This document shows, in pieces, positions 12,766 to 25,085 of a stretch of 64,000 bases of DNA. The position numbers and the translations under genes were made by a program. Source of the DNA: Monodelphis domestica (taxonomy: Eukaryota; Chordata; Mammalia; Didelphimorphia; Didelphidae); NCBI RefSeq assembly GCF_027887165.1, contig NC_077228.1, positions 211,023,635 to 211,087,634 of the forward strand, in the 5' to 3' direction. The notes under the pieces were generated by a model. The model had not been told where the DNA came from, did no database searches, and saw nothing but the letters and a program-made list of their open reading frames with translations. The number at the start of each line of letters is the position of its first letter. The first letter of the stretch is position 1.

Positions 12766-13299
12766 AACCAGAGGAGGTGCACACAGTGGCCTAGAGCCTA
12801 CCCCAGTGCTCTGTTCAGCCATAATTATGAAACTGGGGCAGAGAGGAATCTCAAAGCTCATATAGCCTAAATCCCTCACTCAAGGATGATTTCAATTTAT
12901 ATCTTAATTTTAAATTTTACAAAGTATTTTCCTCTTAATCTTGTGAAATAAGAAGTAGGAATAAGGAAAGGTACTAAACTTGTTCCTTTATTGATAGAGA
13001 AGAACCCTGCCAGATAATGAAGGTTCCTTCTCCAGTGCACACTCTACCTGTTCTGAAATTGATCGTCTTAGAAATGATGAGGGCACTGAGAGCTTAATTT
13101 AATCTAGAAGCATTTATTGAGTACTTACCTTGTGTCAGACCCTATCCTAAACTCTGGAGACAAAAACTAAGTCCTGCCCCCAAAACTAAGTCTCTGCCCT
13201 CAGGGATTTTTCTAATAGGAAGACAACTTGTAAACAACTGTGTATATAAAAGATATATAAAGATAGTATAAATAATAATTTGGGAGGGTATTAGCTAGC

Positions 13300-13520
13300 T
13301 CAAAGTCACACTGCAAGTATGTGTCAGAGATAGTACTTGAACCCAGACCTTTCTGCCTCCAAAGCCAGCTTGCTATTTACTGTACCACAGGTTTTATTAT
13401 TTTTTTAACCATTTTACAGATGAAAAAACTTAAGACTCAGGTTAAAGGGCCGAAGAGACACAGCTAGTGTTACAAGTAGATTTAGAAGCCAGATCTCCTA
13501 ATTAACAGATCAGTCAGTAC
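13300..13520 (-). repeat. MIR-like SINE fragments
   Basis: Two pieces, 13300-13400 ('cttgaacccagacctttctg') and 13415-13520 ('ttttacagatgaaaaaac'), typical of antisense CORE-SINEs. Confidence 0.5.
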
Positions 13521-13639
13521 CTCTTCTAGTACCCCATGCTTGACCCTTTTGTCACTGACAACTCATTCTGCTATCAAAATATTGTTTCCAGAATTAGAAA
13601 TTTCATTTAATTTAACACCTGCATTAGTTTATGGGATAT

Positions 13640-13890
13640 TATCATTATTCAGTTGTTTCAGTCATGAAACTCTTCATCATCCCATTTAGGGTTTTCTTGG
13701 CAAAGATTGGAATGGTTTACCATTTCTTTTTTCTAATCATTTTACAAATGAGGAACCTGAGTAAACAGCTGTATGACTTCCCCAGGGATGTATAGCTACT
13801 AAGAGACTGAGGCCAGATTTGAACTCAAGAAGATGAGTAGGACTTTAGGCCTGGCACTTTATCCACTGTTGCACCTAGCTGGCCACCTTA
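13640..13890 (-). mobile_element. MAR1-type SINE
   Basis: 'ttagggttttcttggcaaag', 'catttttacaaatgagg'-like text and the terminal 'tgcacctagctggccacc' are the inverse of a long marsupial tRNA-SINE. Confidence 0.65.
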
Positions 13891-13894
13891 TTGG

Positions 13895-14447
13895 GATATT
13901 ACCCTCCATATAAATACATAAGACTGCTGTGTTATATTGTTATTTTTAGCTTTAGTGACACCCCTTGCCTTTTATTTAGGAATTCCCTACTTTACTAATA
14001 TACTCAGAGTAAAAAATGAGATTGTTTTTGCCCTTTCCTCATCACTAAAGTCAAGAGTTTAGACTTCTCTAGCTAGGTTTAATGATGCAGGAGAGAATAC
14101 AGCACTGAAACTAGGTTCCTAGAAATACAAATAAAGAATTAATTTTAAATAGATAAAGGCCCATTTCTTAAATGTATGGAAGTGACCTAATACCTAAGAA
14201 TCATTCCTATTTGTATCAGCATCTAGCCTACCAGGATCTAGGCATGACATCCTTAATTAAAGTTCCTTGTATTTGTGTGTTATGACTTATCCTAAAAATT
14301 GAGATATTTAATAGAGTTCCAATATTTATATGATTTAGACAATTTTTTCCGCTTCGTGACAGTTTCCTTTAAAACACCTCTTCCCTCCTCCAAAATAAAA
14401 GCTATGAAGTAATTATAGGCTCCCCTTTGGCAACACATCATATTTAA
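13895..14447. other. Intronic sequence, nothing recognised
   Basis: No supported feature. Confidence 0.5.
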
Positions 14448-14970
14448 GTCAACAAATATTTGTAAAGCACCTGCTTTGTGCAAGGAATTATATTAGGCAC
14501 TAGAGAAGCAAAGATAAAAATGAGACAAGTCCCTGAATTAGAGGAGTTTATATGGAGTGGAAGTTGGGAGGGAAAAAAACAAACAAATATGTACCACAGA
14601 TAAGTAAATACAAGTTAATTTGAGCAAGCACTCAAAATTGAGGCAATTAGAAAAAATGTTTCAAATCAGAGGCCACACTTGGGCATTGGTCTTGAATACA
14701 GCCAAGGATTCTAAAATGTAATGATGAAGAAGTCACTGCACCCCAGGAAGGAAGGAAGTTACGGAGCCTAGGAATGGAGGACTGAGCTGAAGATCTAGTA
14801 GGTTTGAATGGCAGTAATAAGAAATATGTCTGGAAAAGTGTGTTGGAGGCAGTCTATGGAAGACTTTAAATGCTAGGCAAAGGAGCTTTTATTTTATTCT
14901 AGAGGTGGTAGACCTTAAAGATTAAATGAAATGGAGTGTACCAGAAGGGTCAAGGTAGTATGGTGCCACC
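14448..14970 (+). repeat. Long dispersed repeat, copy E
   Basis: 'caacaaatatttgtaaagcacc', 'aggcactagagaagcaaag', 'gaggagtttatatgg', 'ggaagactttaaatgctagg', 'ctagaggtggtagacc'. Confidence 0.55.
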
Positions 14971-15404
14971 TTTCTCAAACCACTCCTAGCTCTTGTAGGT
15001 TTCAAATTTGCTACCCTTCACCAGCCCAGTTGTATAGAGTTTTGTAGTTCCACTCTTTTTGTACCTAAGCATTTTTTCTTTAATTCAGAGGGCCACACTC
15101 ATGTTATCCAAGTATATTGATATAAACAACATAAATATGGGATTTAGTTTCAGTTTATGGTTGATGGCCAAATGAATGCACATATGGTTTTATAGCTAGA
15201 AAACCAAAATTTAGAACAAGGTTAAGTAATAATATAGTCCTGTTGTGTTCTGTGCTAGTTAGATCAATAGTTATGATCAGTTTAGGGTACCATACTTAAA
15301 GAAAAACTTCCTTTGAAAAACTTAAAAAAAAATACCCCTCAGTTTCTCAGTCAGATGGTGAGAGGCCTCAAAAAATCATGTTCCATTTTAAGAGTTAGGA
15401 GTAG

Positions 15405-15605
15405 GGGTTGGTAGATGGATCAGTGGATTGAGCGTTAGGCATAGAGATTGGAGGTCCTGGGTTCAAATGTGACCTCAGACACTTCCTAGCTATGTGACCT
15501 TGGGCAAGTCACTTAATTCCAGTTAATCCCTGTCTGCTCTTCTGCCTTGGAAGCAACACAGAGTATTGGTTGTAAGATGGAAAGTAAGGGCTTTGAAAGA
15601 AATAT
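15405..15605 (+). mobile_element. Marsupial CORE-SINE
   Basis: Head 'ggttggtagatggatcagtg', CORE 'cagacacttcctagctatgt', tail 'taagatggaaagtaaggg'. Imperfect flanking repeat aagagttaggagta / aagagctgagaatg. Confidence 0.85.
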
Positions 15606-15629
15606 AAAGAGCTGAGAATGGAGAACAAA

Positions 15630-15990
15630 GACTTGAGAGAAGAACTTTTGCTGCCTTCAAGTATTTGAAGGGTTGTCCTCTAAAAGACGAATTCAACTCC
15701 TCATCTGTAATCTCAAAGATAGAACTGGGATCAAAAGATGAAATTTAGAGTCAGATTTTGGTATAATATGAGAAAGTACTTTTCTAATAATTAGAGCTGT
15801 TAAGGAATATAGTAGACTGAATATTCAAGAAAATATTCATAATCAGATCATAGCATAGACTTTGAACTAGAAGTGACCTTAGAGATTACCTTTTATGTAT
15901 AGCATATTCTTGCATAAAGTAGGATAATGAACTAAATAATATCTAAGGTCCCTTCCAACTCATTCCATGAAAACATTCTGAGCCTCTCTT
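15630..15990 (+). repeat. CR1/L3 3'UTR fragment
   Basis: 'ttcaagtatttgaagggttgt', 'ttctaataattagagctgtt' and 'aaggtcccttccaactcat' are in CR1/L3 order. Confidence 0.6.
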
Positions 15991-16654
15991 CCCTCCTTGA
16001 GACAAAGAGAAATTGTGCTTCACTGTCAGCAACACTGGAAGATCTGGTGTTAGAGACAAGTTCAAACTATTGAGCATTTAAGTAAACTGAGACATGTGGG
16101 AAAGCATACAGATAAAGATTTATGATAACTTTGCTTCCAGTCATCCCAGGCCCTTCTACCTTGCCTTGGAAAAGGAGTCTTTGACTTTGAGTTCTATATT
16201 GGTTTCTAAGAAGGTTTTTTTTTTTTTTAATTAAAAAAATAATAATTTTTACTGCCCTTATCTTCTCCCACCCAGATTGTAGTCTCAGATTACGTTTTGT
16301 AAACTGGATCTGTAGATTGTAAAACACTCTGTCACATGTTCTTTAGACTCAAGTCTAGGCTAGTATTCATCGTGGTATACTGTGACCTATCGCCAAAGGG
16401 CAAAAAGAAAACTGAGTTGGAACCAACCAAGAGGAAAAGGAGAGCTTTCCCCTATAACGGAGTTTAGTGAGACCTACTTATTTATTTTATCTGTAACAGG
16501 AATAGTGGCTATGTTCTCTATGATAAGCTGAAAACACACTGTTCCTTTGATTAGTTATTTTGTGACAGTAACCTGTCCAGCACTAAAGCATTGCTATTTG
16601 ACAATATTTCTTATGTAAAGGAAGTTAGAGAGCGTTAAAAGCATGGTGACAATG

Positions 16655-16965
16655 GATAAGAGCATATGTTCCTGTATCCCTTTCTCCCATTCCTAGTATA
16701 AATCTCACCTGCTTATAATGTGGATAATCCTCATGATGACTTGCTGTAGTCTCTTTGCTAGTATTTTTGCTTCTATGTTCACTGAGGCGATTGGTCTCTA
16801 GTTTCTTTCTCCGTTTTTGGTCTTCCTGGTTTGGGAATCTACCATATTTGTGTCATAAAATGAATTTGGTAAGACTCCTTCTTTGCTTATTTTCCCTTCT
16901 TCCTAAAAAAACATTCTCAAGAACCTCTTGAGTGATGAGTTCTAATTTACTCTTGCCATTTCATT
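16655..16965 (-). repeat. L1 ORF2 fragment, antisense
   Basis: 'ttggtctctagtttctttct' and 'tttgtgtcataaaatgaattt' match antisense L1 reverse-transcriptase text. Confidence 0.6.
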
Positions 16966-18064
16966 AGAAACTCTTGCCATGCAAATTAGCATGGATTCAG
17001 GATACTCAAATAAATTTATATGGTGCCTCTAAGTGTCCTCATATTTTATTTTCACTGAAGTAGATTTACAGGCTTGTGTTATTTTCATCCTAGCAAACTG
17101 GGAGAGTTAAGATGGGAGGGTGTGGCCTTGGAGTGTTGGCTTTGCTAAGTGAAAGCTAGCTTGAAGAATCTCTACAAGACTCTTGGATTGAAATCAGAAG
17201 GACTTGAATAGATAGCATCTGAAACCTGTCAACAGTTATTGTCAATTATTGGAATCATACATAGCTGAATAATGGAAGACCCTGATGCTTTCTCCAATTT
17301 CTCTAGGCCCCTCTGCTCCTTGACAACTCCTTGATTTTACCAGGTCTCCACTAACTTTTTGCTTCTCTATGCAGAAGTTTTTTCACAATAAAGGGTAATA
17401 AAAATCCATTCAATTTGTCTCAGAAGTTTGTAGGGATACTAATAAAAACCCTTGTGATGTATTAGTTCTTAAATAGGTTATATTAATAGATTTAATCAAT
17501 TAACTGGTTCATGTGTTCTTTGACTCTGTGTGTGGAATATTGCTGGCCAAACCCAGAATAAAGAGAAGATCATAAAATTGGGGGGAGTGTATTATGGAGA
17601 AAAAAATCCTTTTAATATTTATTCTAAGACAGAAGGGTAGGGTTTTAGGAAGAAAGAGAGAAAAAGGAAGAACTAGCCTGGATATCTTTGTCTTCTGATT
17701 GCCCATCTATAAAATGTGCATTTTTAAAAAATAGCAAAGTTAGCCAAATTCCTTTTCAGAATAATCTAATCTTTTTAATGAGGAGATGGGATGCATTTTC
17801 CAGTAAATATCACTATTGATAAGTTGTTAATTCTTTAAAGTGCAAACCCAGGAGTACTTCATATTCTCTTTCTGTAGAGAAATTGGCAGGATTTTAACTA
17901 CTTTAAAGAATGAGATGTTTAGGGGTTGGTGAGTAAAAAATTTTAATGCTTTGTGCATAGTTTTGGAGTTAGGGTAGATATAGAGGAAAAAAGGGGAAAA
18001 AATGGGAAGATGGTAAAGTCTAGAAACTGAAAGACCTGATGTTTGACCAAGATCTTAGAAGAAA
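16966..18064. other. Intronic sequence, nothing recognised
   Basis: No supported feature. Confidence 0.45.
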
Positions 18065-18260
18065 GGGCATATAGGTAGCACAGGTAGGTAGGTAGGCCTT
18101 GAGGGCCCGGGTTCAAATGTGGCCTTAGACACTTTCTTGCTATATGACATTCTGGATAAGAAGTCACTTCCCCCCAATTACCTAGCCCTTACTGTTCTTC
18201 TGCCTTAGAATTAATTTGTATCAATTTTAAGAAGTTACGGGATTAAAAAAAAAATCTTAG
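18065..18260 (+). mobile_element. Marsupial CORE-SINE
   Basis: 'cgggttcaaatgtggcctta', 'gacactttcttgctatatg', A-rich end; the head is altered by a short ggta repeat. Confidence 0.75.
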
Positions 18261-18420
18261 TAGGAATTGCTATTAAGCATGGTATTGGACTATCCTCTCT
18301 ATATAGTACCTTTTAGACAAAACTTAAGCAGTTCTTGTTGAATAAGGACTAAAAATAACAAGAGTTGCATCTTTCTGAAATAGGATGATTAAAAAAAAGC
18401 AATCTGATAATCTTAGCCAT

Positions 18421-19048
<628 letters not shown>

Positions 19049-19134
19049 TGGAAGACTTATAGATAGTAGGTGCAGGTAATCTAAGTAGGGAAGGCATTAA
19101 TCAATAAACCTTTGAGAGATAGTAAAAATTTACC

Positions 19135-19315
19135 AAGGTAGCAAGGTGGTACAGTGGATAGAATTCCAGACCTAGAGTCAGGAAGACCCGAGCAAGTCAC
19201 TTCACCCTGTTCACCTCAGTTTCTTCATCTGTAAAATATGCTGGAAAAGTTTGCCAAGAAACTCCAAATGAGGTCATGAAGAATCAGGCATGACTGAAAA
19301 ATGACTGAACAACAG
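19135..19315 (+). mobile_element. MAR1-type SINE
   Basis: 'aaggtggtacagtggataga', 'ctcagtttcttcatctgtaaa', 'gaagaatcaggcatgactgaa'. Confidence 0.7.
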
Positions 19316-19317
19316 TC

Positions 19318-19435
19318 ATTTATTATTAAGCACCTACTTGTGGCAGGCTCTATGCTAGGCACTGAGAATACAAAGAAAGGCAGAAGACAATCTCTGCCTT
19401 CCTGGAGCTCCCAATCTAATGGAAAAACTGTAGGA
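19318..19435 (+). repeat. Dispersed repeat head (copy G)
   Basis: 'catttattattaagcaccta', 'ctatgctaggcactgag', 'ctgccttcctggagctccc'. Confidence 0.55.
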
Positions 19436-19439
19436 GGAA

Positions 19440-20170
19440 GGGTACCTGGCTCAAGGACATTTTGACATCTTGTGAACATGGTGGAGTTCAGAGCTCCCTC
19501 CTTAATTGGAGGATGCAGGAGGGATTTCTGCTTATCCTACCTCTACTCTATCCAGTCAGAGGGAGGAAAGGTCCCCAGTGGCCAAGAGTACATAGATGTG
19601 AGTTTCAGAATTGATTCCATCTTACCAGAAGATGAGTTTCTAGAGACAGTGACGGAAGTACAAGAGAGCAGTCTGGTGGGAATTGTAAAAGACCATAAGT
19701 AGTTGTGGGAACTGGGACATGCTCCCTACAAATGGTAGGATTTGGCCCGAGTTGCAATGGAAGCCAAGGAACCTGAGAGGCTCTGATGAAAAGGTAGTGC
19801 ATTCTAGGCACAGGGGAGAGTCAGGCAAAGGATTGTTGTGGTTCTTGGGAAGTTATCCATGTTTGAAATACAGTGTTGGCAACGTGTTCTCCAAATTACC
19901 TTGGATTTATGGAAAAAATCATTCTGACTCTTGAGATCTAGATTATTGTTGTTTAATCATTGTTGGCTTAAGTCAGATTTGAACCCTGGCATATGGTTGT
20001 TATGTTCTGTTTGTTTCTACTGATTTGGGACTTTGTTCGCATGTTTTACACAGACTGCTTAAATATGGGTTAGATCAGGATTGATACTATAATGGTAATT
20101 TGGAGGACTTGGTGTTCAGCTGTATTTTTTTAAGAGATGAGAAAATTATGGTTACCAATATAATTTAATT
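19440..20170. other. Intronic sequence, nothing recognised
   Basis: Short open frames on both strands but none with splice context, tail or similarity I can name. Confidence 0.45.
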
Positions 20171-20171
20171 T

Positions 20172-20530
20172 ACTTAATTAAACATTTATTAAGCACGATT
20201 GTTATCAGACATGTTAAGAGGACAAAAAGGAGTGAAGTATTCCCTGATCTCAAAGAACTTCTAAGGGAGAAGACAGCTTAATGCAAGACACATACAAAGA
20301 AGACACAAGGTAGAGGGAAGACCTCCTATGGAAGATGGTGCTTGATCTGAGTCTTGAAGGAAAATAGGGATGGGGGGAGGGGATCATTCTAGGTACAGAT
20401 GACAGTTAACCCAAAGGTACTTAAGCAAGAAGGGTAAACTCAAGGGTAAAGTGTGTAGAGGGGAGTTGGCATGAAGCCTGGAGAGGTAGGGCCATTTGTG
20501 AGTAGAGTAGTAGTTAATTCTAGAGGCCAG
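20172..20530 (+). repeat. Dispersed repeat (copy H)
   Basis: 'aacatttattaagcacgatt', 'tgatctcaaagaacttctaa', 'ctgagtcttgaaggaaaatag'. Confidence 0.5.
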
Positions 20531-21787
20531 GAGAGAGATAATAATGGCCTAAACCAACGTTGTTACACTCCAAGTAGTGATCTGGGAATGATCTTGTATA
20601 GTTTTGAGACTTGCCATTTAGTGTTTGTACCTTTATTATTATGTTTGTATTTTCATCCAAAATATTTTTTACTTTGATCTGAATTGTATTTGTGTAATAC
20701 ATTTCCTCAGTGGGACCCACCTGTAGTTTAAATGAACTTTGACCAGCATTTCCCATAAATTTTTTTACCCTCCAACGGTCTATACATGATGTCACTTATA
20801 AGTCCAAATTTTAAAAGACTACCCTAGTCACTCAAAAAGGGGAGAAATGGATAAAGTTTTCTTGGAGTTGCTGAATTGAGGGAGAAAGGAATTTTCATGC
20901 TAATAAATAAATCACCTGCAAATAAAGCAGTGGTGATAGATACTATGTGATAGTTCCTTTTGACTGTTAAAAAAAATGCTTACATTCACTAGGATCCAAA
21001 AAATAATTTTCAATAGTTTTTATAGTGCTATTAGCATATTTAAAATGGACTCAACCTATAAAAACTTTATATAAAATTTCTGGAATCTAGTTTTGGTATA
21101 AAGTAAATAAAGGTCAGACCTGTGTGACCTTTGCAAATTATTTTGTATGGTCGTGTTCTGTTTTTCCAGCTAAGCTTTTAAGTTCCCCATGGATAGAAAC
21201 TTGTTTTTCTGCGGGATTCTATATTGGGTTTTGTGCCAAAAATATATCAAAGTTGGAAACCTTGCCCAATGCATGAATCTTTGTATAGTATCCAACAGGT
21301 GGTGATCAGAGTTACTTCTCATTTCAAGTTTACTAATTGGCTTAAGCCAATTCAGAATTTTTAAACTTAAGGGAAATTTAGCTATCACCTGATAATGTCC
21401 CTTTATTACATGTGAGAAAACTGAACCTTCTAGTTTTAAGAATGGACAAAGGGGGGTTATCCCATAAATCTCGTTACCCCAATTTTTTTCTTTGAAACTT
21501 AACAGATAACCAAATCAAATTATCATTTCTATATGGAAAGTAAAGTAATATGGTCATATATGAAATTATGACTGTTAAATACTCTCAAAATCTAACATAT
21601 ATAGCTTACTTTTCCTTTTCAGTATTTAGTAGGTTTTGCTTTTTGCAGTTTCAGTTATCCAAGGTCAACCCAAAGTGTTAGAGATCTGCCTGCAAAGCTC
21701 TGGAAGTCCACCTGCAGTAATGGTCTGCCCTCAGCAGCAATCTTTTCTGTTTCCACTTTGACTTTTTTTTTTTTAGAGTTTTTATTG
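20531..21787. other. Intronic sequence, nothing recognised
   Basis: AT-rich, no supported feature. Confidence 0.45.
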
Positions 21788-21795
21788 GGGTAGGG

Positions 21796-22131
21796 CAGTG
21801 ATGGCGAACCTATGGCATGGGTGCCAGAGATGATATGCAGAGTGCTCTCTGTGGACACATGCGCCATCCTTCTCCACCTACCACCACTCCCAGAGTTTAT
21901 TACTGGAAAGGCAGAGGGAATCAGGCAGAGCTGCTATCCTCCCCCTCTCTACCATGCCTGACAACATTTTTTCACATCAAACACCCCTCTGCCAAGCAGC
22001 CCAATGGAAGCACTTTCTTCCTCCCCTGTGTGAGGTAAGGGGGGCAAGGCACTTGGCACTTGGTGGGGAGCAGGGCATGGCATTCAGTCTGGCGGGGCAG
22101 CACTCCATCTTTAAGAGGTTCGCCATCACTG
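21796..22131. mobile_element. Non-autonomous hAT element, copy 3, perfect target duplication
   Basis: Begins CAGTGATGGCGAACC and ends GTTCGCCATCACTG, an exact inverse over at least 12 bases. Flanked by identical GGGTAGGG at 21788-21795 and 22132-22139. 336 bases, no transposase frame. The best-preserved copy in the window. Confidence 0.95.
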
Positions 22132-22381
22132 GGGTAGGGGGTGGGAGGCCAAGGAGCATTGACCCAGTGGTCAGGCACAGGGAGAGAGCACACATATATA
22201 TGGGCATCGTAGGTATTCGCTTATAACCATAATTTCAGCCATTCCTGGTAAATGCTAGAACATATTTTCTGTGGATATGGGGCCCATGGTATAATAGATT
22301 GAAGATGTCAATTTCAGAACTGCCCTGTTTGCCTATTTTCTTCTGATCTTTTCTGTGCATTTAAAAAACAAACAAACTGGG

Positions 22382-22600
22382 GCAGCTGGGTGGCTCAGTG
22401 GATTGAGAGCCAGGCCTAGAGATGGGAGGTCCTAGGTTCAAATCTGGCCTCAGACACTTCCCAGCTGTGTGACCCTGGGAAAGTCACTTGACCCCCATTG
22501 CCTAGCCCTTACCACTCTTCTGCTTTGGAGCCAATACACAGTATTGACTCCAAGACAGAAGGTAAGGGTTTTTAAAGAACAAACAAACAAACAAACAATT
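22382..22600 (+). mobile_element. Marsupial CORE-SINE (left arm of inverted pair)
   Basis: Near-consensus: 'ggggcagctgggtggctcag', CORE 'cagacacttcccagctgtgt', then (CAAA)n tail. Confidence 0.92.
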
Positions 22601-22664
22601 TCAGTGATTCACTTTTCTTTGGGCATGGGAAGGACATTTTAATTAATTAATTGATTGATTTTTT

Positions 22665-22868
22665 TGAAGCCCTTACCTTCTGTCTTGGAACCAATACTGT
22701 TTATTGGTGGTAGGGTAGAAGAGTGGTAAGGGCCAGGCAATGGGGGTTAAGTGACTTGCCCAGGGTCATATAGCTGGGAAGTGTCAGAGACCAGATTTGA
22801 ACCTTGAACCTAGGACCTCCTGTCTCTAGGCCTGGCTCTCAATCCACTGAGATACCCAGCTACTCCCC
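22665..22868 (-). mobile_element. Marsupial CORE-SINE (right arm of inverted pair)
   Basis: 'cccttaccttctgtcttgga' through 'tacccagctactcccccc' is the reverse complement of the preceding SINE. Confidence 0.9.
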
Positions 22869-23124
22869 CCATTTTTATTGATAATTGCTTCTTCTTGCCT
22901 ATCCCCCACAGTTCTTTGAGAAGAACCCCTTATTACAGTCTCACAGATTAAAGTCAAACAAATCCCCAGATTGCCTGTTTTTGAAAAAGTATGTTTTATT
23001 CTACAACTTGGGTTCAACACCTCAGGATGTGGGATAGGACATAGTTCATTATCATTCCTCTAGAAATATAGGTGGTCATTGTATTGATCAGAATTCCTAA
23101 GTCTTTCAAAGCTTTTTTTTTTTT

Positions 23125-23380
23125 TTATACATGACTCTTTATTGGAGAAATTCCAATTCAGCTCTTTGCAGAGGTTCATGCAAATCTCAAATTTCTCTGA
23201 AGTCATCTCTTCTATCATTTCTTACAGTACAATGAGAAAATATTCTCATACTATTTATGTGCCATAATGTGTTTAGCCATTCCCTAAATGACAGACTTTT
23301 TCTTTAACTTTTAATTCTCTGCTACGCCAAAAAGAACTGCAGTAATAAATATTTTTGTACATTTATGATCCCACATTAAG
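23125..23380 (-). repeat. L1 fragment, antisense
   Basis: 'caaaaagaactgcagtaata' and 'aatatttttgtacatttatg' are antisense L1 ORF2-end text. Confidence 0.55.
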
Positions 23381-23396
23381 GAAGACACTTCCTAGA

Positions 23397-24190
23397 AGAT
23401 GATGGTGCTGTACAATCACAGAATTCCAGAGTTGGAAAAGACCTTGCTGGCCATGTCATCTAGGCTTTGACCAGAAAAGCACCACTAATACAACATACTT
23501 GACAAATAGTTTATCCAACTTTTATTTGAATAACTCCAGTGAAACAGAATCCATTGCCCTCCATGTAGCCTATTCTCCCTCCACATAGCTTATTCTATTT
23601 TAAAAACAAATTTAATTTTAAAAAGTTTTTCTCTACATTGAGCCTAAATTTACCACTCTGTAACCTCAACCTAGGGCTCTTCATTCTGCTTCCTGGAGGA
23701 AAATAGAACAAATCTAATCTGTCTTCCACATGACAGTCCTTCAGATGCTTGAAGAGAGTAATCATCTGTTCCCACCCCCACCCTCAGTCATCTTTTATCT
23801 AGGCTAAACAGCACTAGTTGCTTCAACTTATCCTCTTATGACATGAACTGAAAGCCCTTCAACATCCTGATTGTCCTTTGGATACTGTCCAGCTTATCAG
23901 TGTGTCAAATGAGGGCATCAGACTAGATGGCCCCTGAGGACCTTTCCAGCTTTAGAGCTATGCTGTTTTGATATGTCAAGAACTGAACAACACATTATTC
24001 CAGATGTAGTCTGCCTGACCAATGTAGACCACAACAGGTCTATTAGTGGGAATAGTCTGGCTCATACCATATTTGCCAGCAAGTATACGCATCATGCAGT
24101 AAACTTTTGTAGTTCTGGGAATCAGCATTTTGTCCAGTGTTACTTAAGATAACATATCCACTAATACACTTTTTCATGTCAAGAGAAGGA
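23397..24190 (-). repeat. CR1/L3 3' region, antisense
   Basis: 'tcacagaattccagagttgg', 'cacattattccagatgtagtc' and 'ctgacc' follow antisense CR1/L3 order. A sense SINE tail ('gactagatggcccctgagga') is inserted at about 23905-23970. Confidence 0.65.
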
Positions 24191-24569
24191 AATAATAACA
24201 GGAGCCTAAACCTTTGGTTATGCTGATCAGTGGTCTGGCATCCTGGAAATTTGTGTAGCTTGTTTTTCCTATTGGACTTTGTGAACTGATGCCTTCTCTA
24301 GTGTGGGATGGAGAAGAAAGAAGGAAGATACTTAGGAATTTTGCTATAACTAACTACAAATAAAATCTAAGAGAGAAAAAAAGAAATCGAAACCCCTTTT
24401 GTAAATGAAGTATATATTCTGTTTCAAACTTATTTCACTTTTGACTGTAGCATTAGACATATCTTTTTTGACCTTCCTCCCAAATTCTTCCTGTTCTTAT
24501 ATTTAAAAATATAAATAATGCATGCATGTTTTAATATTTATATGTATGTACACACATGTATGTATGTAT

Positions 24570-25085
24570 GTAATATTAATAAATGGCATTTATATAGCAC
24601 TTTAAAATTTGAAAAGTGCTTACAAATATTTTATCTTCACAACATCCTTGGAAGGTAAGTGCTATTATTATCTTCAGTTTAGGAAACTGAGGCAGACAGA
24701 AGTTAAGAGACTTGAGGCAGCTAAAAGATAGAATGGATAGTGCACTGAGCCTGGAGTTTAAAAAACCTGACTTCAAATTTGACCCCCGACACTAGCTATG
24801 TGAACCTGAGGAAGTCTGTTTGCTTTAGCTTTTGCCATTGTAAAACGGGAAGAATAACATGTTCTTTCCTCTCAAGGATGTTGTGAAGTTCATTTGGGAT
24901 AACATTTATAAGGAACCTAGCACAGTGCCAGGCACATAGTAGACACTATATAAATAAATGCTTATTCTCTTTCCTTCCCCTGTCTCACCCAAGATCACAT
25001 AACTTATGTCTGAGGCTGGATTAGAACTCAGGTCTTCCTGACTCTAGGCCTAGCACTCTATCAACTGTGCTACTGTATGTGTATG
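24570..25085 (-). repeat. SINE interrupted by a second SINE
   Basis: 'catttatatagcactttaaa' to 'agttaagagacttgagg' (to 24714) resumes at about 24980 with 'agatcacataacttatgtctg' and ends 'caactgtgctact'. Between them is a plus-strand SINE (about 24712-24975) ending 'gcacagtgccaggcacatag'. Confidence 0.6.

Noticed and set aside
19472..19702. 76-codon plus-strand frame, with opposing frames on the minus strand
   Set aside because: No homology recognised, no tail or splice signal; open on several frames, so likely chance.
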